From an uncultured Campylobacter sp. (GTDB lineage Bacteria > Campylobacterota > Campylobacteria > Campylobacterales > Campylobacteraceae): 13,914 bases of DNA. The notes beneath the pieces were generated by a model that was not told the origin of the DNA, searched no databases, and worked only from the letters and a program-made list of their open reading frames with translations. Location: the NCBI RefSeq assembly GCF_937997465.1, contig NZ_CALKTQ010000006.1, positions 1-13,914 of the forward strand, written 5' to 3'. Position numbers and translations under genes: made by a program. This document shows, one piece after another, positions 1 to 6,940 of this stretch (its first letter is position 1; each line of letters opens with the position of its first letter).

Positions 1-758
1 CTTTGAAGTAGCTTCGCATGCTCGCTGCCTGAAGTTTGAGCGTTTAAGCCTGCAGAAACGTCGATATTTAAAACACCTTTAAACACCGACATCTGCTGAT
101 ACATCGCCTCGATCGCGTGTTTAAACGCCTCAATCGCGCCCACTTGTCCGTCCGTCGTAACCGTGAAAATAATCTTCTCGTAGTCAGGGTTATCCTCAAC
201 CAGGACATTTTCCAGCTCATAAACAGCTTTTTTAACGGGCGTAAAGAAAGCGTCGAGAGCTATGTAACCTTCTTCGGTATTGTCTCTTATTTCTTCACTT
301 GGGACGTATCCGATACCTTTTTGAATGATTACGGAAAATTTAAGCTCTGCATCCTCGTTTATGGTCGCAAGATAAGCGTCTGGATTTACGACATCTACAA
401 CATCGTTTTTTAGATCGCCGGCTTTTATCTCTTTTGGACCTTTAAACGAATACTCAACCACTTCGCGCTCAGACTCGTTTTTTAGCTTAAAACGGATGTT
501 TTTTAAATTTATAATAAACTGCGCTACGTCCTCGAGCATACCTCTCATCGAATCAAATTCATGAGATACGCCTTCTATCTTGACGCCCGTAGCCGCAAAT
601 CCAACCGTACTGCTATATAAAAGTCGTCTTAGCGGATGAGCCAAAGTAACAGCATAGCCCGTCTCAAACGGATACGCGGTTACTCTGGCGACATTCTCGC
701 TTATACTCTCTACTGAAATTTCGGTAGGCATATAAGCTGATGTGGTAATTTTTCTCAT
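1..758 (-). CDS. rpoA: RNA polymerase alpha subunit, partial (C-terminus beyond window)
   Basis: This gene encodes the alpha subunit of RNA polymerase, whose N-terminal domain dimerises and nucleates assembly of beta and beta'. I translated 252 codons from ATG at 758-756 with no stop before the window edge. The protein begins MRKITTSAYMPTE and carries the conserved HPLRRLL motif at residues 41-47. The N-terminal domain and linker are present, but most of the C-terminal domain, which contacts UP elements and activators, lies outside the window (the family is usually about 330-340 residues). An AAGGGG Shine-Dalgarno sequence sits just upstream. The start is 14 bp after the rpsD stop, so rpoA is the downstream member of the alpha operon. 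rplQ would be expected next but is not in view. Confidence 0.97.
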   Translation of the reverse strand, partial: MRKITTSAYMPTEISVESISENVARVTAYPFETGYAVTLAHPLRRLLYSSTVGFAATGVKIEGVSHEFDSMRGMLEDVAQFIINLKNIRFKLKNESEREVVEYSFKGPKEIKAGDLKNDVVDVVNPDAYLATINEDAELKFSVIIQKGIGYVPSEEIRDNTEEGYIALDAFFTPVKKAVYELENVLVEDNPDYEKIIFTVTTDGQVGAIEAFKHAIEAMYQQMSVFKGVLNIDVSAGLNAQTSGSEHAKLLQ

Positions 759-772
759 CGTTATACCCCTTA

Positions 773-1399
773 TTATTTCGAATAAAGCTCTACTATGAAT
801 CTTTCCTCGACAGGAATGACGACTTCTTCCCTTTCCGGAGTTCTTGTGAAAATTCCGAATTTTTTATCTTTTTCGACGTCAACCCATGCTACGATGCCGG
901 TTTGCGCCGTAAGATCGATCGCGCGAACGATTTGCGGATTGTTTTTAGATTTTTCGATAACCTCTACTTTAGCGCCCGCTTGAACTCTATAAGACGGGAT
1001 ATCCACTCTCTTGCCGTTTACTAAAATATGTCCGTGAGTAACTAGTTGGCGAGCGAAGCGACGAGTAGTTGCAAAGCCCATTCTGTAAACTACGTTATCT
1101 AGTCTTTGCTCTAAAAGCTGCACCAAAAGCGCACCGGTATTTCCTTCGCGGCGAGCGGCCTCTTGGAATAGGCGGCGGAATTGCTTCTCGCTAATGCCGT
1201 ACATAAATTTAGCTTTTTGTTTTTCGCGAAGCTGCAAGCCGTATTCGCTTATCTTGCTTCTTCTTTGTCCGTGTTGTCCTGGTGCATAATTTCTTTTTTC
1301 TAAAGCGCTTTTACCGGCAAGTCTTCTTTCGCCTTTTAACGCAAGAGACACACCAAGACGTCTTTCTAATTTTTCAACGGGTCCTCTATATCTAGCCAT
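773..1399 (-). CDS. rpsD: 30S ribosomal protein S4
   Basis: S4 is a primary 16S rRNA binder that nucleates assembly of the 30S body, and in E. coli it represses translation of the alpha operon. The protein has 208 residues, normal for the family. It opens with MARYRGPVEKLERRLGVSL, and the S4 RNA-binding domain begins near residue 98 (LEQRLDNVVYRMGFA) and runs through HGHILVNGKRVDIPSYRV. There are no cysteines, so this is the zinc-free form of S4. It lies 22 bp downstream of rpsK and 14 bp upstream of rpoA. If S4 autoregulation exists here, the target would most plausibly be the leader upstream of rpmJ; that is inference. Confidence 0.98.
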   Translation of the reverse strand: MARYRGPVEKLERRLGVSLALKGERRLAGKSALEKRNYAPGQHGQRRSKISEYGLQLREKQKAKFMYGISEKQFRRLFQEAARREGNTGALLVQLLEQRLDNVVYRMGFATTRRFARQLVTHGHILVNGKRVDIPSYRVQAGAKVEVIEKSKNNPQIVRAIDLTAQTGIVAWVDVEKDKKFGIFTRTPEREEVVIPVEERFIVELYSK

Positions 1400-1421
1400 A
1401 ATAATTCTCCTAAATTTCTAA

Positions 1422-1814
1422 TTATACGCGGCGGCGTTTTGGCGGTCTGCAACCATTATGCGGAAGCGGAGTTATATCTTTTAAAAACGTTACTTTTATG
1501 CCCTCTACCGCGCCTACGCTCTTGACTGCGGTCTCTCTGCCGCTGCCAGGACCTTGTACTTTGATGCCTACTTCTTTTATACCGTGCTCTTTTGCTTTAG
1601 TTAGAGCGTCTTCGACTGCTTGTTGGGCTGCATAAGGAGTTGATTTTTTACTTCCTTTAAAGCCTAGTCCGCCAGCACTACTCCAAGCGATAGCATTTCC
1701 CATCTCATCGGTAACCGTTACCATCGTATTGTTAAAAGTCGCGCTTATATAAACGATACCTTTAGCGATACTTTTTCTTACAATTTTCTTTTTAACTACT
1801 TTTCTTTTTGCCAT
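1422..1814 (-). CDS. rpsK: 30S ribosomal protein S11
   Basis: S11 lies on the platform of the 30S subunit and helps shape the mRNA path at the Shine-Dalgarno cleft. The protein has 130 residues. The N-terminus is very basic (MAKRKVVKKKIVRK). Conserved family blocks follow: YISATFNNTMVTVTD, SSAGGLGFKGSKKSTPYAAQ, GPGSGRETAVKS, and the C-terminal PLPHNGCRPPKRRRV. The start codon is 9 bp past the rpsM stop, with an AAGGATA-type ribosome binding site in between. The order rpsM-rpsK-rpsD-rpoA is the standard bacterial alpha operon. Confidence 0.98.
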   Translation of the reverse strand: MAKRKVVKKKIVRKSIAKGIVYISATFNNTMVTVTDEMGNAIAWSSAGGLGFKGSKKSTPYAAQQAVEDALTKAKEHGIKEVGIKVQGPGSGRETAVKSVGAVEGIKVTFLKDITPLPHNGCRPPKRRRV

Positions 1815-1823
1815 CGCTTATCC

Positions 1824-2192
1824 TTATTTAGTCGCAGCGCCGACTGTTTTGCGCTTGCCTTTTCTAGTTCTAGCGTTTGTTTTAGTCTTTTGACCGCGCA
1901 CCGGAAGACCTTTTCTGTGTCTTAGACCGCGGTAGCTTCCTAAGTCCATAAGAGCCTTGATATCCATAGCGACGCTTTTTCTAAGGTCGCCTTCCACTAC
2001 GTGGTTCTCTTGGATCTCTTTGCGGATAGCCGCAGCTTCGTCTTCGGTTAGATCGTTTACTCTTTTATCGTAAGAAATTTTGGTAGCATCCAAAATTTGA
2101 CGAGATTTGTGAAGACCGATACCGTAAATATAGGTCAAACCGTATTCGATTCTCTTTTTCTTTGGTAAATCCACACCTGCGATACGTGCCAT
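1824..2192 (-). CDS. rpsM: 30S ribosomal protein S13
   Basis: S13 sits in the head of the 30S subunit, where it contacts the P-site tRNA and the intersubunit bridges to L5. The protein has 122 residues and begins MARIAGVDLPKKKRIEYGLTYIYGIG, which is diagnostic. The rRNA-binding block SYRGLRHRKGLPVRGQKTKTNARTRKG leads into the basic tail (KRKTVGAATK) that reaches toward tRNA. It starts 3 bp beyond the rpmJ stop, so the two are probably translated in concert. Confidence 0.98.
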   Translation of the reverse strand: MARIAGVDLPKKKRIEYGLTYIYGIGLHKSRQILDATKISYDKRVNDLTEDEAAAIRKEIQENHVVEGDLRKSVAMDIKALMDLGSYRGLRHRKGLPVRGQKTKTNARTRKGKRKTVGAATK

Positions 2193-2195
2193 GCT

Positions 2196-2309
2196 TTATC
2201 CTTGTCTTTGTTTATGTTTTGGATTTTCGCAGATTATGCGAACTACGCCTTGGCGCTTGACAATTTTGCACTTGTCACACATCTTCTTTACAGAAGGACG
2301 AACTTTCAT
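2196..2309 (-). CDS. rpmJ: 50S ribosomal protein L36 (zinc-ribbon form)
   Basis: This 37-residue gene was found by reading the minus strand between infA and rpsM. It begins MKVRPSVKKMCDKCKIVKRQ and ends in NPKHKQRQG. L36 is the smallest 50S protein and stabilises 23S rRNA near the L16/A-site finger region. Residues C11, C14, C27 and H32 make the CCCH zinc site of the C-plus form, so this is not the zinc-free paralogue. An AGGAG ribosome binding site lies 6 nt upstream of the ATG. It is the first gene of the alpha-operon block and is preceded by a 156-bp noncoding gap. Confidence 0.96.
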   Translation of the reverse strand: MKVRPSVKKMCDKCKIVKRQGVVRIICENPKHKQRQG

Positions 2310-2465
2310 TCTAGTCTCCTAAAAATTTATTCCACTTTTAGGCTGCATCAGGTTTAACGAAATTTTAAACCAACTATTTTCAAAACAAGTGGTGGGCTTT
2401 GAAAACAATTCTTCATACAGCAATTTGTCGCAAAGGGCTGAGTATAGCCAAATTTAGCTTTTAAT
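2310..2465 (-). promoter_or_regulatory. infA-rpmJ intergenic leader: candidate promoter and hairpins
   Basis: On the minus strand a TTTGG-C-TATACT extended -10 box lies at 2441-2446, just after the infA stop, with no recognisable -35; that pattern fits many Campylobacter sigma70 promoters. It would give a leader of about 125 nt ahead of rpmJ. The leader holds an 8-bp stem (2398-2405 with 2377-2384, 13-nt loop) and a 7-bp stem (2365-2371 with 2351-2357). The loop of the first stem carries CCACTT (2387-2392), complementary to AAGTGG at 2332-2337 just upstream of the ribosome binding site, so a pseudoknot is possible. Promoter and fold are predictions by eye. Confidence 0.4.
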
Positions 2466-2684
2466 TTACTTATGTCGGTAAATTATCCTACCCTTATCCA
2501 GACTGTAAGGCGTTAGTTCCACCTTTACGCGGTCTCCAGGCATTATTTTTATATAATGCATCCTCATCTTGCCCGCAATATGACACAAAATCACATGTTT
2601 GTTGTCGAGCTCGACCTTAAACGTCGCGTTTGGCAGCGCCTCGATGACGTTTCCGTCGATCTCTATGACGTCGTCTTTAGCCAC
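2466..2684 (-). CDS. infA: Translation initiation factor IF-1
   Basis: IF-1 is a single S1/OB-fold protein that binds the ribosomal A site during initiation and assists IF-2 and IF-3. The 72-residue product matches the family length and shows DVIEIDGNVIEALPNATFKVEL, GKMRMHYIKIMPGDRVKVELTPYSLDKGRIIYR. The start codon is GTG (2684-2682) with a strong AAGGAG box only 4 nt upstream; no in-frame ATG could replace it without losing conserved N-terminal residues. It lies 125 bp after map and 156 bp before rpmJ, so it is the least tightly packed gene of the cluster and may be expressed partly on its own. Confidence 0.97.
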   Translation of the reverse strand: MAKDDVIEIDGNVIEALPNATFKVELDNKHVILCHIAGKMRMHYIKIMPGDRVKVELTPYSLDKGRIIYRHK

Positions 2685-2758
2685 TTAACTCCTTTTTGCT
2701 AAATTTACTTTCGCCGTTTGACGGAAGTTTGAAATTAAAATTTTAACTCACCACAAAT

Positions 2759-2812
2759 TAAAATTTTAAAATTTACAAGTCGCACAAACAACTTGTAAAT
2801 TTTAAAATTTTA
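2759..2812 (-). repeat. 22-bp perfect inverted repeat over the map stop codon
   Basis: Bases 2759-2780 and 2791-2812 are exact reverse complements separated by a 10-nt loop, and the right arm includes the map stop codon (2810-2812). The arms are almost wholly A/T with a short ACTTGT end at the loop. In the map transcript this gives a long stable hairpin at the 3' end of the coding region, followed by an AT-rich stretch without a clean U-run. It could be an AT-rich terminator, an attenuator before infA, or an RNA 3'-end stabiliser. A 15-bp direct repeat (2732-2746 and 2755-2769) partly overlaps its outer arm and offers an alternative pairing. Confidence 0.75.
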
Positions 2813-3568
2813 CGCTAGGCTTAAAATCTCCGCACGTCCGTTCACGACTGCCATGCAGTGCTCGTAGTGGCTGGTTCTTAGTCCGTCTTTACTGGTTACT
2901 TTCCATTTGTCAGGACCGATCACCGGAGTACCGTCTTTTTGGCAGATCATCGGCTCCACGCAAAATACCATTCCGTTTTTGATTTTTGGTCCGGATTTTG
3001 GGCTCCCGCCTTCTAAATAATTTAAAATTTGCGGATCTTCGTGCGGGCGTCTACCGATGCCGTGACCGCAAAATCCAGTTAACGGAACGAATCCGCGAGC
3101 TCTTATAAATTTCTCGATTTCAAAACTAAGCTCTTTAAAGTGCATTCCCGCTTTTACGGTATCTATCGCAAAGTATAACGCGTCTTTAGCGCAAGCGATC
3201 AGTTTTTCGTCCTCGCGAGAAATTTGACCCACACCCCAAGTCCTCGCCGAGTCGCCGAAATATCCGTTTAAATTTGAACCGATATCGACGCTTACGATGT
3301 CGCCTTCTTGTAGTTTGTATTCATTCGGGATACCATGGATGACTACTTCGTTTACGCTTATGCAAGCTGCGTTTGGAAAGCCATAAAGCCCCTTAAACGC
3401 TGGCTTTGCGCCCGCAGCCCTTATCATGTCGTCGCAAATTTTATCTATTTCGAGCAGTGAGATACCGGGCTTGATCACGCTTTTCACGTAGTCGAGGGTT
3501 TGAGCGACGATTTTATTCGCCGCTCGCATTTTCTCTATGTCGTTTGGTTGCATAATGGTTATAGCCAT
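2810..3568 (-). CDS. map: Methionine aminopeptidase, type I
   Basis: This cytosolic metalloprotease removes the initiator methionine from nascent proteins with small second residues. The 252-residue protein has the pita-bread fold's full metal site: D95 and D106 in SVDIGSNLNGYFGDSARTW, H169 in GFCGHGIGRRPHEDP, E205 in FCVEPM and E236 in HYEHCMAV, plus substrate-side H78 in VVIHGIPN. It lacks the N-terminal zinc-finger extension of eukaryotic enzymes, as expected for the bacterial form. Its ATG overlaps the secY stop (TAATG), implying translational coupling. An internal ATG at codon 6 is a possible alternative start. Confidence 0.97.
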   Translation of the reverse strand: MAITIMQPNDIEKMRAANKIVAQTLDYVKSVIKPGISLLEIDKICDDMIRAAGAKPAFKGLYGFPNAACISVNEVVIHGIPNEYKLQEGDIVSVDIGSNLNGYFGDSARTWGVGQISREDEKLIACAKDALYFAIDTVKAGMHFKELSFEIEKFIRARGFVPLTGFCGHGIGRRPHEDPQILNYLEGGSPKSGPKIKNGMVFCVEPMICQKDGTPVIGPDKWKVTSKDGLRTSHYEHCMAVVNGRAEILSLA

Positions 3569-4830
3569 TACAAGCCTACCGCACTTAGAGTTTGATATTT
3601 GTTCATATAAATTTGAGCTTCTATCCTTCGCATCGTATCAAGCGCAACAGAAACTACGATCAGCACAGACGTGCCGCCGAAATAAAACGGAACGCCCATA
3701 ATTTTAACGAGCACCCAAGGAAGCGTCGAGATAAGTCCGAGGTAAATCGCGCCGCTAAAAGTTAGTCTTGATGCCACTTCGTTTAGATAGCCCGCAGTGC
3801 CCTCGCCTGGTCTAATGCCTGGAATAAATCCGCCCTGTCTTTTTAAATTTTCGCTGATATCTTTTGCGTTAAACGCGATCGAAGCGTAAAAATATGCAAA
3901 AAATACGACCAGTAAGAACGTTAAAAAGTTGAAAAAATAGCTATTTGGATTTAAAAAATCGTGAATAGCTTGGATGTAAGGATTTGTACTGGCCTGCAAA
4001 ATAGTGCTTGGGAACATCAAAATCGCACTGGCGAAAATCGGAGGAATAACGCCGCTTAAATTTACCTTAATAGGTATATAGTTCATAATGCGTTTGTTTT
4101 GATTTTCCATCACTACCTTACGCGAATAGCTCACCGGCACGCGTCTCTCGCCCATCTCGACGTAGATAACTATGCCTACCGTGACCAAGATAACAAGCAA
4201 AATTACGATAACTACAAGGAAGTTCATCTCGCCCGTATTTACCAAATTTACCGTTCCGCCGATAGCTGAAGGTATGCCGCTAACGATACCCGCGAAGATA
4301 ATAAGGCTGATACCGTTGCCGATACCGCGCTGAGTGATCTGCTCGCCTATCCACATCAAAAGCATAGTTCCAGTTAACATCGAAGCTGCCGCAATCGCGA
4401 TAAATAAATTCATATCTATCATTATCGCGTCCTCTCCGCCTCTACCGTGAAGGCTCTGAAGCCCCATACTAACGCCCACTGCTTGAACAAGGGTAATAAT
4501 AATAGTAGCGTAACGGATGATCTGCATATACTTTTGCATGCCGTCGCGGTCTTTTTTCATCTTGCCCAAATTTGGGAAAGTAGCCGCTAAAAGCTCCATA
4601 ATAATCGATGCTGTGATGTATGGCATAATGCCTAGAGAGATGATGCTGAGGCGCTCTGCAGCCTTACCGCTGAACATATTAAATAACCCCAGCGCGTTTG
4701 CGGAATTCGAATCGAAAAACTCTTTAATAACATTGACGTTTACGCCAGGAACCGGCACGTATGCCAGTATCCTGTAAGCAAATAAAAATGCCAACGTGAT
4801 TAAAATCTTGTTGGTCAATGTCTTATTCAT
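3568..4830 (-). CDS. secY: Protein translocase channel subunit SecY
   Basis: SecY forms the protein-conducting channel of the inner membrane with SecE and SecG, driven by SecA or a docked ribosome. The 420-residue protein shows ten hydrophobic segments, roughly at residues 8-25, 65-85, 102-125, 142-162, 172-192, 204-226, 258-280, 300-320, 357-380 and 383-400. Diagnostic motifs are RGIGNGISLIIFAGIV at 168-183, the cytoplasmic loop GERRVPVSYSRK at 227-238, and LKRQGGFIPGIRPGEGT in the fifth cytoplasmic loop, whose R340 corresponds to the arginine needed for SecA function in E. coli. Its start overlaps the rplO stop and its stop overlaps the map start, both as TAATG. adk, present here in some bacteria, is absent. 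Confidence 0.98.
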   Translation of the reverse strand: MNKTLTNKILITLAFLFAYRILAYVPVPGVNVNVIKEFFDSNSANALGLFNMFSGKAAERLSIISLGIMPYITASIIMELLAATFPNLGKMKKDRDGMQKYMQIIRYATIIITLVQAVGVSMGLQSLHGRGGEDAIMIDMNLFIAIAAASMLTGTMLLMWIGEQITQRGIGNGISLIIFAGIVSGIPSAIGGTVNLVNTGEMNFLVVIVILLVILVTVGIVIYVEMGERRVPVSYSRKVVMENQNKRIMNYIPIKVNLSGVIPPIFASAILMFPSTILQASTNPYIQAIHDFLNPNSYFFNFLTFLLVVFFAYFYASIAFNAKDISENLKRQGGFIPGIRPGEGTAGYLNEVASRLTFSGAIYLGLISTLPWVLVKIMGVPFYFGGTSVLIVVSVALDTMRRIEAQIYMNKYQTLSAVGL

Positions 4831-5231
4831 TACGCACGTCCGCTAACGGTTACGTTCTCGTCTTTGATTTTCGAAGCCAAATCTTTTGCGCTCACTCCGA
4901 TCAATTTGATTTTCTTGACGCTGCTTGAAATTTTATGTACGGTAGCGATAGTAGCGATAGTGATCTCACTTAGCTCTTTTACCGCAACGATTTTTTCTAC
5001 GTTGATTACGTAAGGTTTCTCAAATTTAGAAGCGAAGCCTACCTTTGGAAGGCGTCTTTGAAGCGGTTGCTGACCGCCCTCGAAGCCTCTTTTTTCATTG
5101 TAGCCTTTTCTAGCTCTTTGACCTTTGTGTCCTTTGCCCGCTGTTTTACCTTGACCGCTACCTTGACCGCGACCTAGTCTTTTGATTTGTCTAGTCGAGC
5201 CCTCGGCAGGTTTTAAATTTTCTAGTCCCAT
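4830..5231 (-). CDS. rplO: 50S ribosomal protein L15
   Basis: L15 is a late-assembly 50S protein that threads a long glycine/basic-rich extension into 23S rRNA. The 133-residue product begins MGLENLKPAEGSTRQIKRLGRG. The glycine-rich extension covers about residues 19-43 (LGRGQGSGQGKTAGKGHKGQ), followed by the conserved FEGGQQPLQRRLPKVGF block and a globular C-terminal domain. It directly follows rpsE with a 9-bp gap containing the ribosome binding site. In many bacteria rpmD (L30) lies between these two genes; here there is no room for it. The stop overlaps the secY start. Confidence 0.98.
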   Translation of the reverse strand: MGLENLKPAEGSTRQIKRLGRGQGSGQGKTAGKGHKGQRARKGYNEKRGFEGGQQPLQRRLPKVGFASKFEKPYVINVEKIVAVKELSEITIATIATVHKISSSVKKIKLIGVSAKDLASKIKDENVTVSGRA

Positions 5232-5240
5232 ATCTTCTCC

Positions 5241-5684
5241 TTAGCCTTTAAGCATACTTAGCGCTTTTAAAGTAGCGCGAACAACGTTTGCCGAATTGTT
5301 TGAGCCAAGCGATTTTGTTAGGATGTCCTTGATGCCCGCAAGCTCTAGAATAGGACGAGCACTACCGCCCGCGATCACGCCCGTACCTTCGCTGGCAGGG
5401 CGAAGTAAAACGCGGCTAGCGTTAAATTTAACTTCTACGTCGTGAGGTATAGTCGAGCCTTTTCTTTTTACCTCGATGATATTTTTAAACGCGTCGTCTA
5501 CGGCTTTTCTCATAGCGTCCGGCACCTCTTTCGCTTTACCGAAGCCAAAGCCTACTAGGCCGTTTCTGTTTCCTACTACGACAAGAGCCGTAAATCTAAA
5601 TCTACGACCGCCCTTTACGACCTTTGTAACGCGGCCGATATCAACCATTACTTCTTCGAATTCTTCTCTGTTATATTTTTCCAT
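5241..5684 (-). CDS. rpsE: 30S ribosomal protein S5
   Basis: S5 lies near the mRNA entry site of the 30S subunit and affects decoding fidelity and helicase activity. The 147-residue protein has the N-terminal double-stranded RNA-binding domain at about residues 14-75 (VTKVVKGGRRFRFTALVVVGNRNGLVGFGFGKAKEVPDA) and a C-terminal domain with HDVEVKFNASRVLLRPASEGTGVIAGG and ILTKSLGSNNSANVVRATL. The VKGGRR loop, where spectinomycin-resistance changes occur in other bacteria, looks wild type. It starts 11 bp after the rplR stop and is followed immediately by rplO. Confidence 0.98.
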   Translation of the reverse strand: MEKYNREEFEEVMVDIGRVTKVVKGGRRFRFTALVVVGNRNGLVGFGFGKAKEVPDAMRKAVDDAFKNIIEVKRKGSTIPHDVEVKFNASRVLLRPASEGTGVIAGGSARPILELAGIKDILTKSLGSNNSANVVRATLKALSMLKG

Positions 5685-5695
5685 AGCGATTTTCC

Positions 5696-6052
5696 TTATA
5701 GTTTGATACCGTTTTCACGTAATGCGTCTGCAAAAGCCGCTACGACTCCGTGATACAAATAGCCGTTTCTGTCGAATAATGCCGTTTCTATTTTTTTAGC
5801 TTTTAGAGTTTTTGCAAATTCTTTAGCCAAAGTTACGGCGCCTTCTTTGTTTGCTTTTACGCCTAGTTTTCTGCCGTCGGCTGCCGCTAGAGTTACGGCT
5901 GCTACGTCGTCGATAGCTTGGACGTAAAGAGTTCTGTTTGATTTGAAGATAGAAATTCTAGGCAATACCGCAGTGCCGGAAATTTTGGCTCTGATTCTTC
6001 TTTTTCTCTTGATTCTAAGAGCGAGTTTTCTTTTTAATACATTTGCTGTCAT
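5696..6052 (-). CDS. rplR: 50S ribosomal protein L18
   Basis: L18 binds 5S rRNA together with L5 and L25-type proteins and docks it into the central protuberance. The 118-residue protein has a basic, flexible N-terminus (VLKRKLALRIKRKRRIRAKISG), then PRISIFKSNRTLYVQAIDDVAAVTLAAADG and the C-terminal FDRNGYLYHGVVAAFADALRENGIKL, all typical of the family. It lies 10 bp after rplF and 11 bp before rpsE, the standard spc-operon order. Confidence 0.97.
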   Translation of the reverse strand: MTANVLKRKLALRIKRKRRIRAKISGTAVLPRISIFKSNRTLYVQAIDDVAAVTLAAADGRKLGVKANKEGAVTLAKEFAKTLKAKKIETALFDRNGYLYHGVVAAFADALRENGIKL

Positions 6053-6062
6053 TATCTATCCC

Positions 6063-6599
6063 TTACTTCTTAGATGTCTTACCGGCTTTGCGGATGATGC
6101 GCTCTTCTACGTATTTAACGCCTTTGCCCTTATACGGTTCAGGCGGTCTGTACGCTCTGACTTGAGCTGCGATCTGGCCTACCACTTGCTTATCGTCGCC
6201 TTTGATAGTTATGATGTTTTTCTCTACGCTGATTTCAACGCCTTTTGGCACTTCGTGATTTATCGGGTGAGAAAATCCTAAAGTAAGCTCAAGTACCTGG
6301 CCTTTAGCTGCGGCTTTGTAACCGACGCCGTTGATCTCAAGCTGGCGAACAAAACCTTTTGTAATGCCGATGACGATATTGTTTGCAAGCGCTCTATAGG
6401 TGCCCCAGTAGGCTCTATCTTGTCTCTCGTCGCTCTTTGGAGAAAATACTATGTGAGCATCCTCAACTTTAACGTCTACGTGCCCTTTTGTGTCAAGCTC
6501 CTTTAAATGAGCGCCTTTTTTAAATTTAAGGACATTGCCTTCTACGCTGACTTCTACTCCACTTGGAATAGCTATCGGCTGTTTTCCTATACGTGACAT
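6063..6599 (-). CDS. rplF: 50S ribosomal protein L6
   Basis: L6 sits at the base of the L7/L12 stalk near the sarcin-ricin loop. The 178-residue product begins MSRIGKQPIAIPSGVEV and contains the two-domain L6 repeat; the C-terminal 23S-binding signature QVRAYRPPEPYKGKGVKYVEE is intact. An AAAAAGGAAAAA ribosome binding site lies just upstream. It is the first gene after the 572-bp interruption, whereas in most bacteria it follows rpsH directly. It may therefore head a separate transcription unit or be reached by read-through; a candidate promoter lies about 300 bp upstream. Confidence 0.98.
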   Translation of the reverse strand: MSRIGKQPIAIPSGVEVSVEGNVLKFKKGAHLKELDTKGHVDVKVEDAHIVFSPKSDERQDRAYWGTYRALANNIVIGITKGFVRQLEINGVGYKAAAKGQVLELTLGFSHPINHEVPKGVEISVEKNIITIKGDDKQVVGQIAAQVRAYRPPEPYKGKGVKYVEERIIRKAGKTSKK

Positions 6600-6715
6600 T
6601 TTTTTCCTTTTTACTTGTCTAGGGTATGTCTACTTTTACGAATGGATACCGCAATACCATAAAAATAGAAATGAATCGAAGCGATAAAAACCGCCTCAAA
6701 CACTTTAATTTTCTC

Positions 6716-6896
6716 GTCAAATTTGACTTACTTTTTTTGGATCTACTTCCTAAAATTTGCCGTCAAATTTGACATCGTCGTTTTTAAATTTAGCTTTGGC
6801 AAATTTGGATAAATTGGCAAGTCGAGCTAAATTTGGGAAGCTTTTTAAATTTAAACTTCCGATTTTAAATTTTAGAAATTTGACGGCGAAAATTTT
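6716..6896. repeat. AT-rich block of palindromes and nested inverted repeats
   Basis: The 12-bp palindrome GTCAAATTTGAC occurs twice, at 6716-6727 and 6762-6773. A long inverted repeat pairs 6752-6770 with 6876-6896 (AAAATTT and GCCGTCAAATTT matched, with two unpaired bases in the right arm). Nested inside, AAATTTAGCT at 6786-6795 is complementary to 6825-6834, and GGAAG at 6837-6841 faces CTTCC at 6856-6860. The block could form a large branched hairpin in DNA or RNA. AAATTTGA words are common in AT-rich Campylobacter intergenic DNA, so some of this may be compositional. Confidence 0.6.
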
Positions 6897-6904
6897 TCGT
6901 AAAT

Positions 6905-6934
6905 TTTATAAACTACAAAAAGATGCCTAGTCAA
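6905..6934 (-). promoter_or_regulatory. Candidate sigma70 promoter for rplF block
   Basis: On the minus strand TTGACT (6929-6934) and TATAAA (6905-6910) are separated by 18 bp, a good match to the sigma70 consensus. The spacer holds a T-run (TTTTTG) typical of Campylobacter promoters. Initiation near 6898 would give a leader of about 300 nt before rplF that includes the nested inverted repeats. Such matches arise by chance in AT-rich DNA, so this is a candidate only. Confidence 0.35.
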
Positions 6935-6940
6935 ATTTCA

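Noticed and set aside
117..413. 98-codon plus-strand open frame
   Set aside because: It is antisense to rpoA, which translates cleanly through the region.
5943..6281. 112-codon plus-strand open frame
   Set aside because: It is antisense to rplR and rplF, which are unambiguous; it is hydrophobic only because the opposite strand encodes Lys/Glu-rich protein.
6626..6772. 48-codon plus-strand frame starting MSTFTNGYRN in the rpsH-rplF gap
   Set aside because: It has a weak ribosome binding site (AGGGT too close to the ATG), ends inside a palindrome, is antisense to the operon and has no recognisable family; an AT-rich chance frame is more likely.
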